A DNA stretch of 49,180 nucleotides from Rhodanobacteraceae bacterium (GTDB lineage Bacteria; Pseudomonadota; Gammaproteobacteria; Xanthomonadales; SZUA-5). The DNA is taken from assembly GCA_016717705.1 (NCBI GenBank), contig JADKFD010000045.1, positions 1-49,180 of the forward strand. The letters are read 5' to 3'. The notes below the pieces were generated by a model. It did not search any database. It had not been told where the DNA came from and worked only from the letters and a program-made list of their open reading frames with translations. This document shows positions 33,446-42,804 of the stretch, piece by piece. Position numbers and translations under genes: made by a program. Every line of letters begins with the position of its first letter. The stretch's first letter is position 1.

Positions 33446-34882
33446 TCACCCCCCTGCGCGGCCGAATTCCAGGTGAGCGGTCCAGGCCGCGGTCTGCACG
33501 ATTTCCACCCGCACTGCGTCCAGTTCCAGCACATCGCCATTGGCCAACACCAGCCGCGCCGGCAAGCCCACCGGAGACTGCCGGTAGAGTTCGGCATACA
33601 TGCTCAACGCCGCCGCGTAACTGCCCAGCGCCGATGGATGGAATCGATCGCCGCCGTACAACGGCAGCTGCGCATCGATGCGCCAGGCCGCGCGCCAGAC
33701 TTCTCCGGCCGGTATGAACATGCCATTCGCATCCAGCGCCGCATTCGAATACGACGCCCGCACGTCATCGAAGAAAGCCAGGCGCGTCTCATCCGGCCAG
33801 ACCATGTACAGCGCGGGTCGGGCGCCACCGGCACGAATGCGCGGAGCGAAGCGTTGCGTCCACTCACGCAGGTTGGCCTGACTTTCGGGCAATGAAGACG
33901 GCCCCTGCTGCAGGATCACGATCGCGTAGCCGCCGCTGGCCAACGCGGCATGCGCAGTGCGACCGCGGAAATGATCTTCGAGCGCGCCACCGGGGATGGT
34001 GATGGCATCGGTGATCAGCCGTTTGCCCGATTGCCGGGCAATCGCCTCGAGCATCGACGGCAGCTCGTTGGAATAGGTCAGGCTGTTGCCGATGAACAGC
34101 ACCCTGGCGCCGTCCGCCAGTGCATCGTCTTCGATGTTGTTGACGTCGACGCGGAAGTGCAGTTGCTCGCCATCGGCGCGCGCTTGCACCGCAAGGATGT
34201 CGACACCGGCGTCCGCTATGTCGTTGCCGGCATCCAGGGCTGCCACATGTCCGACCCTGGCGTCGTCCGCGCGTGCCTCCGGCGGCAAGCCCTGAGCCCA
34301 CAGCGCCAGCAGGATCAGTCCGCTGGACACCGCCGCCGCGCCCGCGCGAGGTGACCGGCGCAATCCGAGCCAGGCCAAAGCCAGCGCAAGCAGAGCCATG
34401 CCAACATGACCGAGCGACGGCACTGCCAGAGTGTCATCGACCAGCCCGAGTTCCAGCTTGCTGCCCAATGGTCCATCGCCGACGACATCCGCAGCGGGCA
34501 GATCCAGGCGCTCGGCAACAAATCGCAGCGGAATCCGTGGCAAGGCCGAGACCCGGTTCCGCGGCAGCGACCATTCAATCGCGTCGCTGCCGAAGTGGCC
34601 CTGGCCAACTGCAATCGGACGCGCTCGCGCGTCACGCTCGACCTGCTCCCAGGCCCCCTGGTTGCAGCGCTCGACGACGGTCTCGCTGACCTGGCTGCGA
34701 TCGGTCAACGCCAGAATCCGCAGGTCCTGACCGACCATGGCGCCCGCGGCGCCGGCGGGAGCGCAGCCGGTTTGCGCATCGCGGTCGAGATCGATCAGCA
34801 CCTGAAAGCGGTAGCTGGCGGCAAATCCATCGCCGGCGTCGACGAGCAAAAATGCACAGAGTGCGAGGAACAGCGGGCGCAT
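33446..34882 (-). CDS. SGNH/GDSL-type hydrolase with internal IPTL-CTERM-like segment
   Basis: 478 residues. A signal peptide (MRPLFLALCAFLLVDAG) is followed by a domain of about 130 residues. Residues 154-176 read VPSLGHVGMALLALALAWLGLRR, very like the C-terminal IPTL-CTERM sorting signal (V/I-P-T-L, hydrophobic helix, Arg pair). A second hydrophobic stretch and linker follow, then an SGNH hydrolase domain from about 260: VLFIGNSLTYSNELP with S267, VILQQGPSSLPE, and DRFHPSALGSY with the D-x-x-H pair. It looks like a fusion of two once-separate proteins. The start at 34882 gives a proper signal peptide; longer frames run into a repeat. Substrate unknown, probably an ester. Confidence 0.75.
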   Translation of the reverse strand: MRPLFLALCAFLLVDAGDGFAASYRFQVLIDLDRDAQTGCAPAGAAGAMVGQDLRILALTDRSQVSETVVERCNQGAWEQVERDARARPIAVGQGHFGSDAIEWSLPRNRVSALPRIPLRFVAERLDLPAADVVGDGPLGSKLELGLVDDTLAVPSLGHVGMALLALALAWLGLRRSPRAGAAAVSSGLILLALWAQGLPPEARADDARVGHVAALDAGNDIADAGVDILAVQARADGEQLHFRVDVNNIEDDALADGARVLFIGNSLTYSNELPSMLEAIARQSGKRLITDAITIPGGALEDHFRGRTAHAALASGGYAIVILQQGPSSLPESQANLREWTQRFAPRIRAGGARPALYMVWPDETRLAFFDDVRASYSNAALDANGMFIPAGEVWRAAWRIDAQLPLYGGDRFHPSALGSYAAALSMYAELYRQSPVGLPARLVLANGDVLELDAVRVEIVQTAAWTAHLEFGRAGG

Positions 34883-35002
34883 GGGTGCTTCCGGCGACGA
34901 GGACAGCCGGCACCTTGCCGTGAACCGGGTGCTGGCGCCCGGCGTGCCGCCTCCATTTCTCCTCCGTTTTTTCTCCGATCGGACGGCGCAGCCTGAGCCC
35001 AT

Positions 35003-35090
35003 CTGGAGTGCGGTGGCTTGCCACCGCTCTGGATGCCTTCCGCGTCCGTTGCTGCCGATCCAGAGCGCCGGCAAGCCGGCGCACTCCAGA
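35003..35090. repeat. Dispersed inverted repeat, family A, copy 2
   Basis: CTGGAGTGCGGTGGCTTGCC ... CCGGCAAGCCGGCGCACTCC, 88 nt, with the same arms as at 14071 in the same orientation but a different centre. Lies upstream of the SGNH hydrolase gene. Confidence 0.85.
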
Positions 35091-35110
35091 TCGCCCGGCT
35101 CAGGTTCGGA

Positions 35111-35815
35111 CTATCGCGCGCAGTCCTCGATCGCGGCATTGGTCAGGCGGGTGACCCCCGAACCCTTTCGCCCCGCCAACGCCACCAGCGCGGCCGCCAC
35201 CTTCTCGGCGGGAATCGCGCGGTAGCGCCTGAGCGATCCCAACAGGAACGGGTTGAGCAGCGGATTCAGCACCTGGGCGATACGCTCTCCCGGTCGCGAC
35301 ACGCCGGCGCGTTCGCCGAGCAGCAGGCCAGGCTGCAGGAAATCGACGCGTTCGAAACCCAACTTCTCGACACCCGCCTCCATCTCGCCCTTCACGCGCA
35401 GATAGAAACTCGCCGAGGATGGCGCTGCGCCCACCGATGACACCACGATGGCCTGGCGTGCGCCATGGCGGCGGGCAATGCCCGCCAGAGCAAGCACCAG
35501 ATCGCGATCGATGGCGGCGAATGCGGCCTGCGAACCGGCGGCCTTCAGGGTGCTGCCGATGGCGCAGACAAAGCAATCCAGACGTACCCCCTGCGCGACC
35601 AGCACGCGCTCGATCTGCGCCTGCCCCGTGGGCGTACCCGGATCGATCTCGATCGGATGCAGCCGCGGATGCGTCAGGCTCAAGGCACGACGAGTCGGTG
35701 CGTAGATCTGCCAGTGCCGGCGCCGGTCGGCGGCAAGCAGCGCCGCCAGCGCCAGCCCGCCGACCAGGCCGGTGGCACCCGCCAGCAGCAGGTTGGCGGA
35801 CCGCGGCACGCTCAT
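35111..35815 (-). CDS. NAD(P)-binding Rossmann-fold protein (NmrA/HTATIP2-like)
   Basis: 234 residues. The N-terminal dinucleotide-binding motif is LLLAGATGLVGGLAL. Later marks are FVCAIGSTLKAAGS, ARQAIVVSSVGAAPSS and YLRVKGEMEAGVEKLGF (YxxxK of the extended SDR group), then LQPGLLLGERAG. This matches the atypical SDR group containing TIP30/HTATIP2-like oxidoreductases. The ATG overlaps the stop of the lipoprotein gene (ATGA). Substrate unknown. Confidence 0.82.
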   Translation of the reverse strand: MSVPRSANLLLAGATGLVGGLALAALLAADRRRHWQIYAPTRRALSLTHPRLHPIEIDPGTPTGQAQIERVLVAQGVRLDCFVCAIGSTLKAAGSQAAFAAIDRDLVLALAGIARRHGARQAIVVSSVGAAPSSASFYLRVKGEMEAGVEKLGFERVDFLQPGLLLGERAGVSRPGERIAQVLNPLLNPFLLGSLRRYRAIPAEKVAAALVALAGRKGSGVTRLTNAAIEDCAR

Positions 35816-36381
35816 TCGCCCTTGAGCAGCTTGCGCAGGGTGACGCCTTCGCCATACACGATGTCGTCGATGCGCCAGCCGCGCTGGTCCTGCACCACGA
35901 GATAACTGATCTCCACGACCTTGCCGAAGTTGCTGAAGCGCGCCAGCGCCACCGTCGACGTGCCGCTGACCTTGGCTACGGCGAAGTCGAGATCGGCGAT
36001 CTCGAAATCCTGCGCGTAGTAGAAAGGATCGAAATCGAGATTGCCGACCTCGTCGGAATTCGGTCGATTCAATTCGGCATCGAGCGCCGCGGCCAGCGAT
36101 TCGGTGAAGAAGACGCGACGCTGAGCCGTGGCGCCAGCCTGCAGAAGCGGACCCTCGCCCAGCGCGTGAACGCGGTAGAGCTCGTGCATCAGCGCCTGCG
36201 GCGATTCGTTGGCGCTGTCCGAAATTGCGGTTTGCAGCATCTTTGGGTCCGCAGGCGCCGGGGTCGAAGGCGGCTGGGCCGAAGGCGGCTGAGCGGTCGA
36301 CGGCGCATCCGAAGCTGGCCGAGTGTCGGTACATCCGGGCAGAACGGTCATCGCCAACATCAGTCCAAGAATGGCTTTCAT
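35812..36381 (-). CDS. Lipoprotein, DUF3828-like
   Basis: 189 residues. Lipoprotein signal MKAILGLMLAMTVLPGC (Cys17), then a Pro/Ala-rich linker of about 30 residues. The globular part contains FFTESLAAALDAEL, LDFDPFYYAQDFEIADLDFAVAKV and WRIDDIVYGEG, which resembles DUF3828 proteins. The start at 36381 is fixed by the signal; the frame upstream has no support. Coupled to the Rossmann protein by a 4-nt overlap. Function unknown. Confidence 0.75.
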   Translation of the reverse strand: MKAILGLMLAMTVLPGCTDTRPASDAPSTAQPPSAQPPSTPAPADPKMLQTAISDSANESPQALMHELYRVHALGEGPLLQAGATAQRRVFFTESLAAALDAELNRPNSDEVGNLDFDPFYYAQDFEIADLDFAVAKVSGTSTVALARFSNFGKVVEISYLVVQDQRGWRIDDIVYGEGVTLRKLLKGE

Positions 36382-36573
36382 CGGGTCGGGCGCTCCAGCA
36401 GTCGAATGGTGGATGTTAGGCGGTCTGGCGCTCGCGCAGGCAAACGATTGTGCCGCCCGCAATTGCACCCGCGGCGCCCGCAGCCCGCCTGATCGCGCCC
36501 CAATCCTGCCAGTTGCGCGCAGCAGCATCTGATCACCGCCAATCGGGCGGGAATTCTCAGGACCGGAAACACC

Positions 36574-36840
36574 ATGAAGCTGCTGCTCGCCACCGCCATG
36601 ATCGCCGCCACCCTCGCCGCTGCCCCGGCCCATGCGCGCAAGGATTGCGAGGAATTGAAGAACGAGATCGCCGCGAAGATCGACGCCAACGGGGTCAAGA
36701 GCTACACGCTCGAGGTCATCGCAGCGGATGCCGAATCCGCGGCCAAGGTCGTCGGCAGCTGCAATGGCGGTATGCAGCGGATTGTCTATCAGCGCGCCGT
36801 CGTTCAGAACGAAACCATTGTGGCCAGCGAGCCGAAATAA
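36574..36840 (+). CDS. DUF1161-like small secreted protein
   Basis: 88 residues: a clean signal peptide (MKLLLATAMIAATLAAAPAHA), then KDCEELKNEIAAKIDANGV, SYTLEVI and GSCNGGMQRIVYQR, the pattern of DUF1161 proteins with two conserved cysteines probably forming a disulfide in the periplasm. Single gene, followed by a repeat region. Function unknown. Confidence 0.85.
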   Translation: MKLLLATAMIAATLAAAPAHARKDCEELKNEIAAKIDANGVKSYTLEVIAADAESAAKVVGSCNGGMQRIVYQRAVVQNETIVASEPK

Positions 36841-36878
36841 GCACAAGAGCATCGCGAGCGAGCACGCGCCGGCAAACT

Positions 36879-37006
36879 TGCCGAAAGTCCGCTGAGCATT
36901 TGTAGGAGCGACCTTGGTCGCGATCGAGTGCATCGCGCGCAAGCGCGCTCCTACAATCTCGCCGAAAGTCCGCTGGGAATGTGCAGGACCGACGTACACG
37001 TCGCCC
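36879..37006. repeat. Tandem family B repeat units (TGTAGGAGC hairpins)
   Basis: A unit with TGCCGAAAGTCCGCTGAGCA followed by TGTAGGAGCGACC is followed by its hairpin partner GCGCTCCTACA. A second GCCGAAAGTCCGCTGGGAAT then leads into a degenerate third hairpin. Related units lie at 40615-40704. Intergenic, REP-like. Confidence 0.75.
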
Positions 37007-37016
37007 CTGTATCAGC

Positions 37017-37793
37017 TCAATGTTGACTCTGGACCAGCAGATCGATCGCCACCTTGGCGGTCAACGCGCCGACGACGGCGAGAAACACCCAGCGGATGAA
37101 TCGGCTGCCGCGCAAGATCGCCATGCGGCTGCCAATCTGGCTGCCAAGCATGTTGCCGATGATCAGCGGCAACACCACCGCCCAGCGCACATAGCCACCC
37201 AGCATCAACACCGTCCACGAGCTGAGATCCGCGGCGACATTGGCCGCCTTGGACACCGCCGATGAGCGCAGGAAGTCGAGGCCGATCACGCTGACGAAGG
37301 CGAACACCATCAGAGTGCCGGTGCCGGGTCCGATGACGCCGTTGTAGAAACCGGTGACGATGCCAACGCCGCCGGCCGCCAGCCATTGCCGACGTCCGGT
37401 GAACCTGGGCTGATGCGTCTGACCCAGGTCCTTGCGCACGAAGGTGTACACCGCCAGCACCACGCACATGGCCAGAATCAGCCACTTGAGCAGTTCCGGG
37501 TCGGTCCTGCGCGCCAGCATGGCGCCCAGCGCGGAGGCCGGCAATGCGCCGACGCAGGCGGCAATCACTACCGGCCACGGCAGGCTGACGTGGCGGAAGT
37601 AGTTCCAGGCCGCTACCGAGGTGCCCATGATGGAACTGGTGCGCTGGGTGGCAATGCAGTTGAGGATGGCCCATTCCGGGAACAGGTTGACCATCGCCGG
37701 GGTCATGATCAATCCACCGCCGCCAACGATGCTGTCGAGCAAGCCGGCGCCAAATCCCGCCAGGGCGGCAAGGCCCCAGGTCCACGCGTCCAT
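37017..37793 (-). CDS. TSUP family permease (TauE/SafE)
   Basis: 258 residues, about eight transmembrane helices. The first TSUP repeat has GAGLLDSIVGGGGLIMTPAM, the second GIVTGFYNGVIGPGTGTLMVFAF, with SKAANVAADLSSW following. The family moves sulfur-containing organic anions such as sulfite or sulfoacetate across the inner membrane; the substrate here cannot be read from sequence. Single gene; the upstream neighbour is an unrelated methyltransferase. Confidence 0.93.
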   Translation of the reverse strand: MDAWTWGLAALAGFGAGLLDSIVGGGGLIMTPAMVNLFPEWAILNCIATQRTSSIMGTSVAAWNYFRHVSLPWPVVIAACVGALPASALGAMLARRTDPELLKWLILAMCVVLAVYTFVRKDLGQTHQPRFTGRRQWLAAGGVGIVTGFYNGVIGPGTGTLMVFAFVSVIGLDFLRSSAVSKAANVAADLSSWTVLMLGGYVRWAVVLPLIIGNMLGSQIGSRMAILRGSRFIRWVFLAVVGALTAKVAIDLLVQSQH

Positions 37794-37815
37794 GCGTTCG
37801 GTCCGTCAGTTGGCG

Positions 37816-38403
37816 TCAGTCTTGCGGCAATCCGAATTGTGCTCGGGTCGCGGCATCGGGGCTGCTCTTGAAAGCCAGTGCATTGATCTCGAGATTGCCC
37901 GAGCCAATGAAGATCTTGGCAAATCCGGCCTTGCGCAAGGCGTGCCACAATGACTTTTGCGAAAACCCGGTCTTGTGCGCATAGAAGTCATTGCCACTTT
38001 CTTCGATTTCCACTCCGTAGCCATAGATGACATCAGAAACTTTGATCGGGCCAGCCTGTGATTGACCCAACACGTCATCAATGTCGAGGCCGCGCTCGAC
38101 CGTGACCTTCATGACCTCCTGAATATCGGGAACAACGATCTGAGCGAAAGCGTCCGCTTTCAGAACATGAAAGAAACCCGCCAGAACCTTGCGCACGTCA
38201 TGCCTGAAATAGTGCTCTAGATTGTGCGAACAATAGACCGCATCAAACTCACCCGGGGCTCGGGTTTCCAGCATGCGCGCATCGCAGACGATATCTGGTG
38301 ATCCTTTGGGGTCGATATCCAGCAACAGGTGCTCATAACCGTCATATTGCGACGGCAAGGGAATTTCCTTTGAATTGCCGCCGACGTTTAATACTCGCTT
38401 CAT
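37816..38403 (-). CDS. SAM-dependent methyltransferase, low-GC, probably acquired
   Basis: 195 residues from MKRVLNVGGNSKEIPLP, with GGAG 8 nt upstream of the ATG. Class I motifs: VLNVGG (motif I), LLDIDPKGSPDIVCD (motif II), FDAVYCSHNLEHYFRHDV (motif IV region) and AQIVVPDI. Similar proteins occur in surface polysaccharide clusters and modify sugars or lipids, but no such neighbours are here. The base composition is visibly lower in GC than in all surrounding genes, and the upstream region is AT-rich, consistent with horizontal transfer. Confidence 0.8.
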   Translation of the reverse strand: MKRVLNVGGNSKEIPLPSQYDGYEHLLLDIDPKGSPDIVCDARMLETRAPGEFDAVYCSHNLEHYFRHDVRKVLAGFFHVLKADAFAQIVVPDIQEVMKVTVERGLDIDDVLGQSQAGPIKVSDVIYGYGVEIEESGNDFYAHKTGFSQKSLWHALRKAGFAKIFIGSGNLEINALAFKSSPDAATRAQFGLPQD

Positions 38404-38548
38404 TCTTGCGCTCCGTATCCAAGACTCTTGAGCGTCCAAAATTAATTTGCAGGACTCTGGACTTTAGAATACGCGATGCCCGCGATCAGCGGGTCGAGAC
38501 GCGGCATCCAGTTGACGCCCGGCAGTACCCCGGAGCGGAGGCAGATGC

Positions 38549-40594
<2,046 letters not shown>

Positions 40595-40614
40595 CTTCGG
40601 CTCCGGGGTGTTGT

Positions 40615-40704
40615 TGAACAGCTTCGCGCGCGAGCGCGCTCCTACACATTTGCCGAAGTGTTGCGCGGGAACTGTAGGAGCGCGCTCGTGCGCGATCGGC
40701 CTCG
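40615..40704. repeat. Family B repeat pair upstream of uvrB
   Basis: GCGCGCGAGCGCGCTCCTAC and ACTGTAGGAGCGCGCTCGTG face each other around ATTTGCCGAAGTGTTGCGCGGGA, related to the units at 36879. It lies in the uvrB promoter/leader region. Confidence 0.7.
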
Positions 40705-40852
40705 CCCACACCCACCTACGTGCCGGCTCTACTTCACCACTCACCACTCACTGATGTTGTAGGAAAACTCCGACAACAGAATCAGAATCCTGTGGAAGGC
40801 AGACCGATGGCGCCAGCCTAGCGTATCCGACACCTCAAGTCGGAGTAGCGTC

Positions 40853-41401
40853 ATGCATAACCGCCACCTTGCTGGCCACAGCCGCGGCCTGACCCTGATC
40901 GAATTGATCGCCGGCATGGCCATTGTGGTCTTGCTGCTGGCCTTCGCAGCGCCTACGTTCAGTTCGCTGACGGCGTCGACCCAGCTGACCACGACCAAGA
41001 ACCAGTTGGTGCTCGGGCTGCAACGGGCGCGCGCCGAGGCGCTCAGCAAGAGTCGTGACGTCGTGCTTTGCCCGAGTCGTGACGGAATGCGCTGCGAAGA
41101 CGTCAGCGACTGGTCAAATGGCTGGTTGCTCTACGTCGACAACAACCGCAATGGTCGCTTCGACGCGATCGAACCAATGCTGCTCAGTCAGAAGCTGGAC
41201 CCGCAACAGGTGAGCGTGCGCAGCAACAACGGCCGTCGGCGCATCACCTATCGTAGTCTTGGCGAGTCTGCCGGGGCCAACGCGACCTTTGTATTGTGCA
41301 GTCGCATGCGCCCCGACCAGGGCGGCCAGGTGATCATCGCCAACTCGGGGCGCGTGCGCTCGCTGAGTTTCGCACCGCAATTTGCCTGCCTGCAGGGATG
41401 A
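40853..41401 (+). CDS. GspH/FimT-type minor pseudopilin
   Basis: 182 residues with a type III (prepilin) signal: HSRG cut before LTLIELIAGMAIVVLLLAFA, with Glu at +5 of the mature protein. The C-terminal GspH/FimT domain contains LVLGLQRARAEALSKSRDVVLCPS, WSNGWLLYVDNNRNGRFD and FVLCSR..GGQVIIANSGRVR. Four cysteines may form disulfides. It probably joins a type IV pilus or type II secretion pseudopilus encoded elsewhere; no pilus genes are adjacent. GGAG precedes the start. Confidence 0.9.
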   Translation: MHNRHLAGHSRGLTLIELIAGMAIVVLLLAFAAPTFSSLTASTQLTTTKNQLVLGLQRARAEALSKSRDVVLCPSRDGMRCEDVSDWSNGWLLYVDNNRNGRFDAIEPMLLSQKLDPQQVSVRSNNGRRRITYRSLGESAGANATFVLCSRMRPDQGGQVIIANSGRVRSLSFAPQFACLQG

Positions 41402-41446
41402 CGCGCAGGCCCTTTTGACCGATTTCCCGCTGCCGGACGCTGCTCC

Positions 41447-42706
41447 ATGTCGATACCCGCCAACTCGCAGGCCGCCACCGTCCCATTCTGGGAACGTCTG
41501 CGGCAGATTCTGGCCTACCCGCTGCATTCGGAGGCCCTGCTGACGATCTCCCTGCTCGCCGTCCTGCGCGTGCTGGGTTACCTCCCCGGTGTCGGCTGGA
41601 TCGTCAACATCATCATCACCGCGGCATTGCTCAAGTATGCCGCGGAGGTATTGAGCACTACCGCCAACGGCAATATGGAGGCACCGAACGGCTACTCCTC
41701 GCCGGACTCGCTCGGCTGGGTGATTCTCAAAGTCGTGCTGCTGCTGTGGGCCATGCTCGCCTTGGCGGCCATCGTCCTGATCGTGGCTGGCGTGCCCGGC
41801 TTGATCTGGCCAGTGGCCATCGCCATCGCGCTCGGTGCGCCGGCGGCACTGATGTCGGCCGCGATTGATCAGGACACCTTTGGCGCCATCGATCCTGGCA
41901 TGTGGTGGGCGACGATCACCCGCATCGGCTGGCCCTATGTCGGCGCTGCGCTGCTCTGCCTGCTGCTGATGTACAGCGAGGCCAATGCACAGCGCCTGGC
42001 GGCACCCTTCCTTCCCGGCCCGCTGGCGATCATCGGCCACTACTTCATCTCGCATTACGTCACCGTGGTGACCTTCCACCTGCTCGGCTATCTGGTCTAC
42101 CAGTATCGCGACGTGCTCGGCTACGAACTCAAGCCGATTGCCATCGGCACTCTGCCCAAGCCGCGCGACCGCGACCAGTCGGTGCTCGACGAGAGCGAAA
42201 AACTGGCGGCGGATGGCGACACCCAGGGCGCGGCGCGCATCCTGGGCGAACATCTGAACGAACGCGGCGGCAGCGATCTGATGCACCAGCGCTACCGCAA
42301 GCTGTTGACGCTGCACGGCGATACCGAAGCGCTGAACAAGCACGCTCGGCAATATCTGAATGTGATGATCGCCCACGAGAAATGGCGCCCGGCGCTGGAC
42401 TTCTGGACCGAGTGCCGCGGCAGCAATCCGCAACTGTGGCCGAGCGACCCCGACCAGGTGCTGGAACTGGTCGACAAGGCACGCGAGCACGCCAAGCCGG
42501 AGCTGGCGCTGAAGTTCGCCAATGGATTCAGCCAGGCGTTCCCGAAGCACACCAGCGTACCCATCGTGCATTTGCGCGTCGCACAGGCCCTGGCCGGAGC
42601 GCTGGGCAAGCGCGACGATGCCCGGCGCTTGCTGCAGGCGACGATTGCCGCCTATCCCCGATCCAAGGCAGTGCCGGAGCTCGAGGCGTTTCTGGCGCAG
42701 ATCTGA
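41447..42706 (+). CDS. Membrane protein with C-terminal TPR-like helical domain
   Basis: 419 residues. The N-terminal 230 residues have about five to six hydrophobic helices (LLTISLLAVLRVLGYLPGVGW, VVLLLWAMLALAAIVLIVAG, GLIWPVAIAIALG, VGAALLCLLLMYS, VVTFHLLGYLVY). The C-terminal part is soluble and helical with repeat-like segments (DTQGAARILGEHLNERG, HAKPELALKFANGFSQAFP, KRDDARRLLQATIAAYP). The N-terminal part may belong to DUF4013. Function unknown; 45 nt behind the pseudopilin gene on the same strand. Confidence 0.65.
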   Translation: MSIPANSQAATVPFWERLRQILAYPLHSEALLTISLLAVLRVLGYLPGVGWIVNIIITAALLKYAAEVLSTTANGNMEAPNGYSSPDSLGWVILKVVLLLWAMLALAAIVLIVAGVPGLIWPVAIAIALGAPAALMSAAIDQDTFGAIDPGMWWATITRIGWPYVGAALLCLLLMYSEANAQRLAAPFLPGPLAIIGHYFISHYVTVVTFHLLGYLVYQYRDVLGYELKPIAIGTLPKPRDRDQSVLDESEKLAADGDTQGAARILGEHLNERGGSDLMHQRYRKLLTLHGDTEALNKHARQYLNVMIAHEKWRPALDFWTECRGSNPQLWPSDPDQVLELVDKAREHAKPELALKFANGFSQAFPKHTSVPIVHLRVAQALAGALGKRDDARRLLQATIAAYPRSKAVPELEAFLAQI

Positions 42707-42804
42707 AAGGCAGCGCCGCGCGGGCTCTGGAAAAGCGCCACGTCTGCGCCGTCACGATCGCTCTGCGGTCCTGGTTGAATGGCGATCGACTGTTGAATTC
42801 AGCC

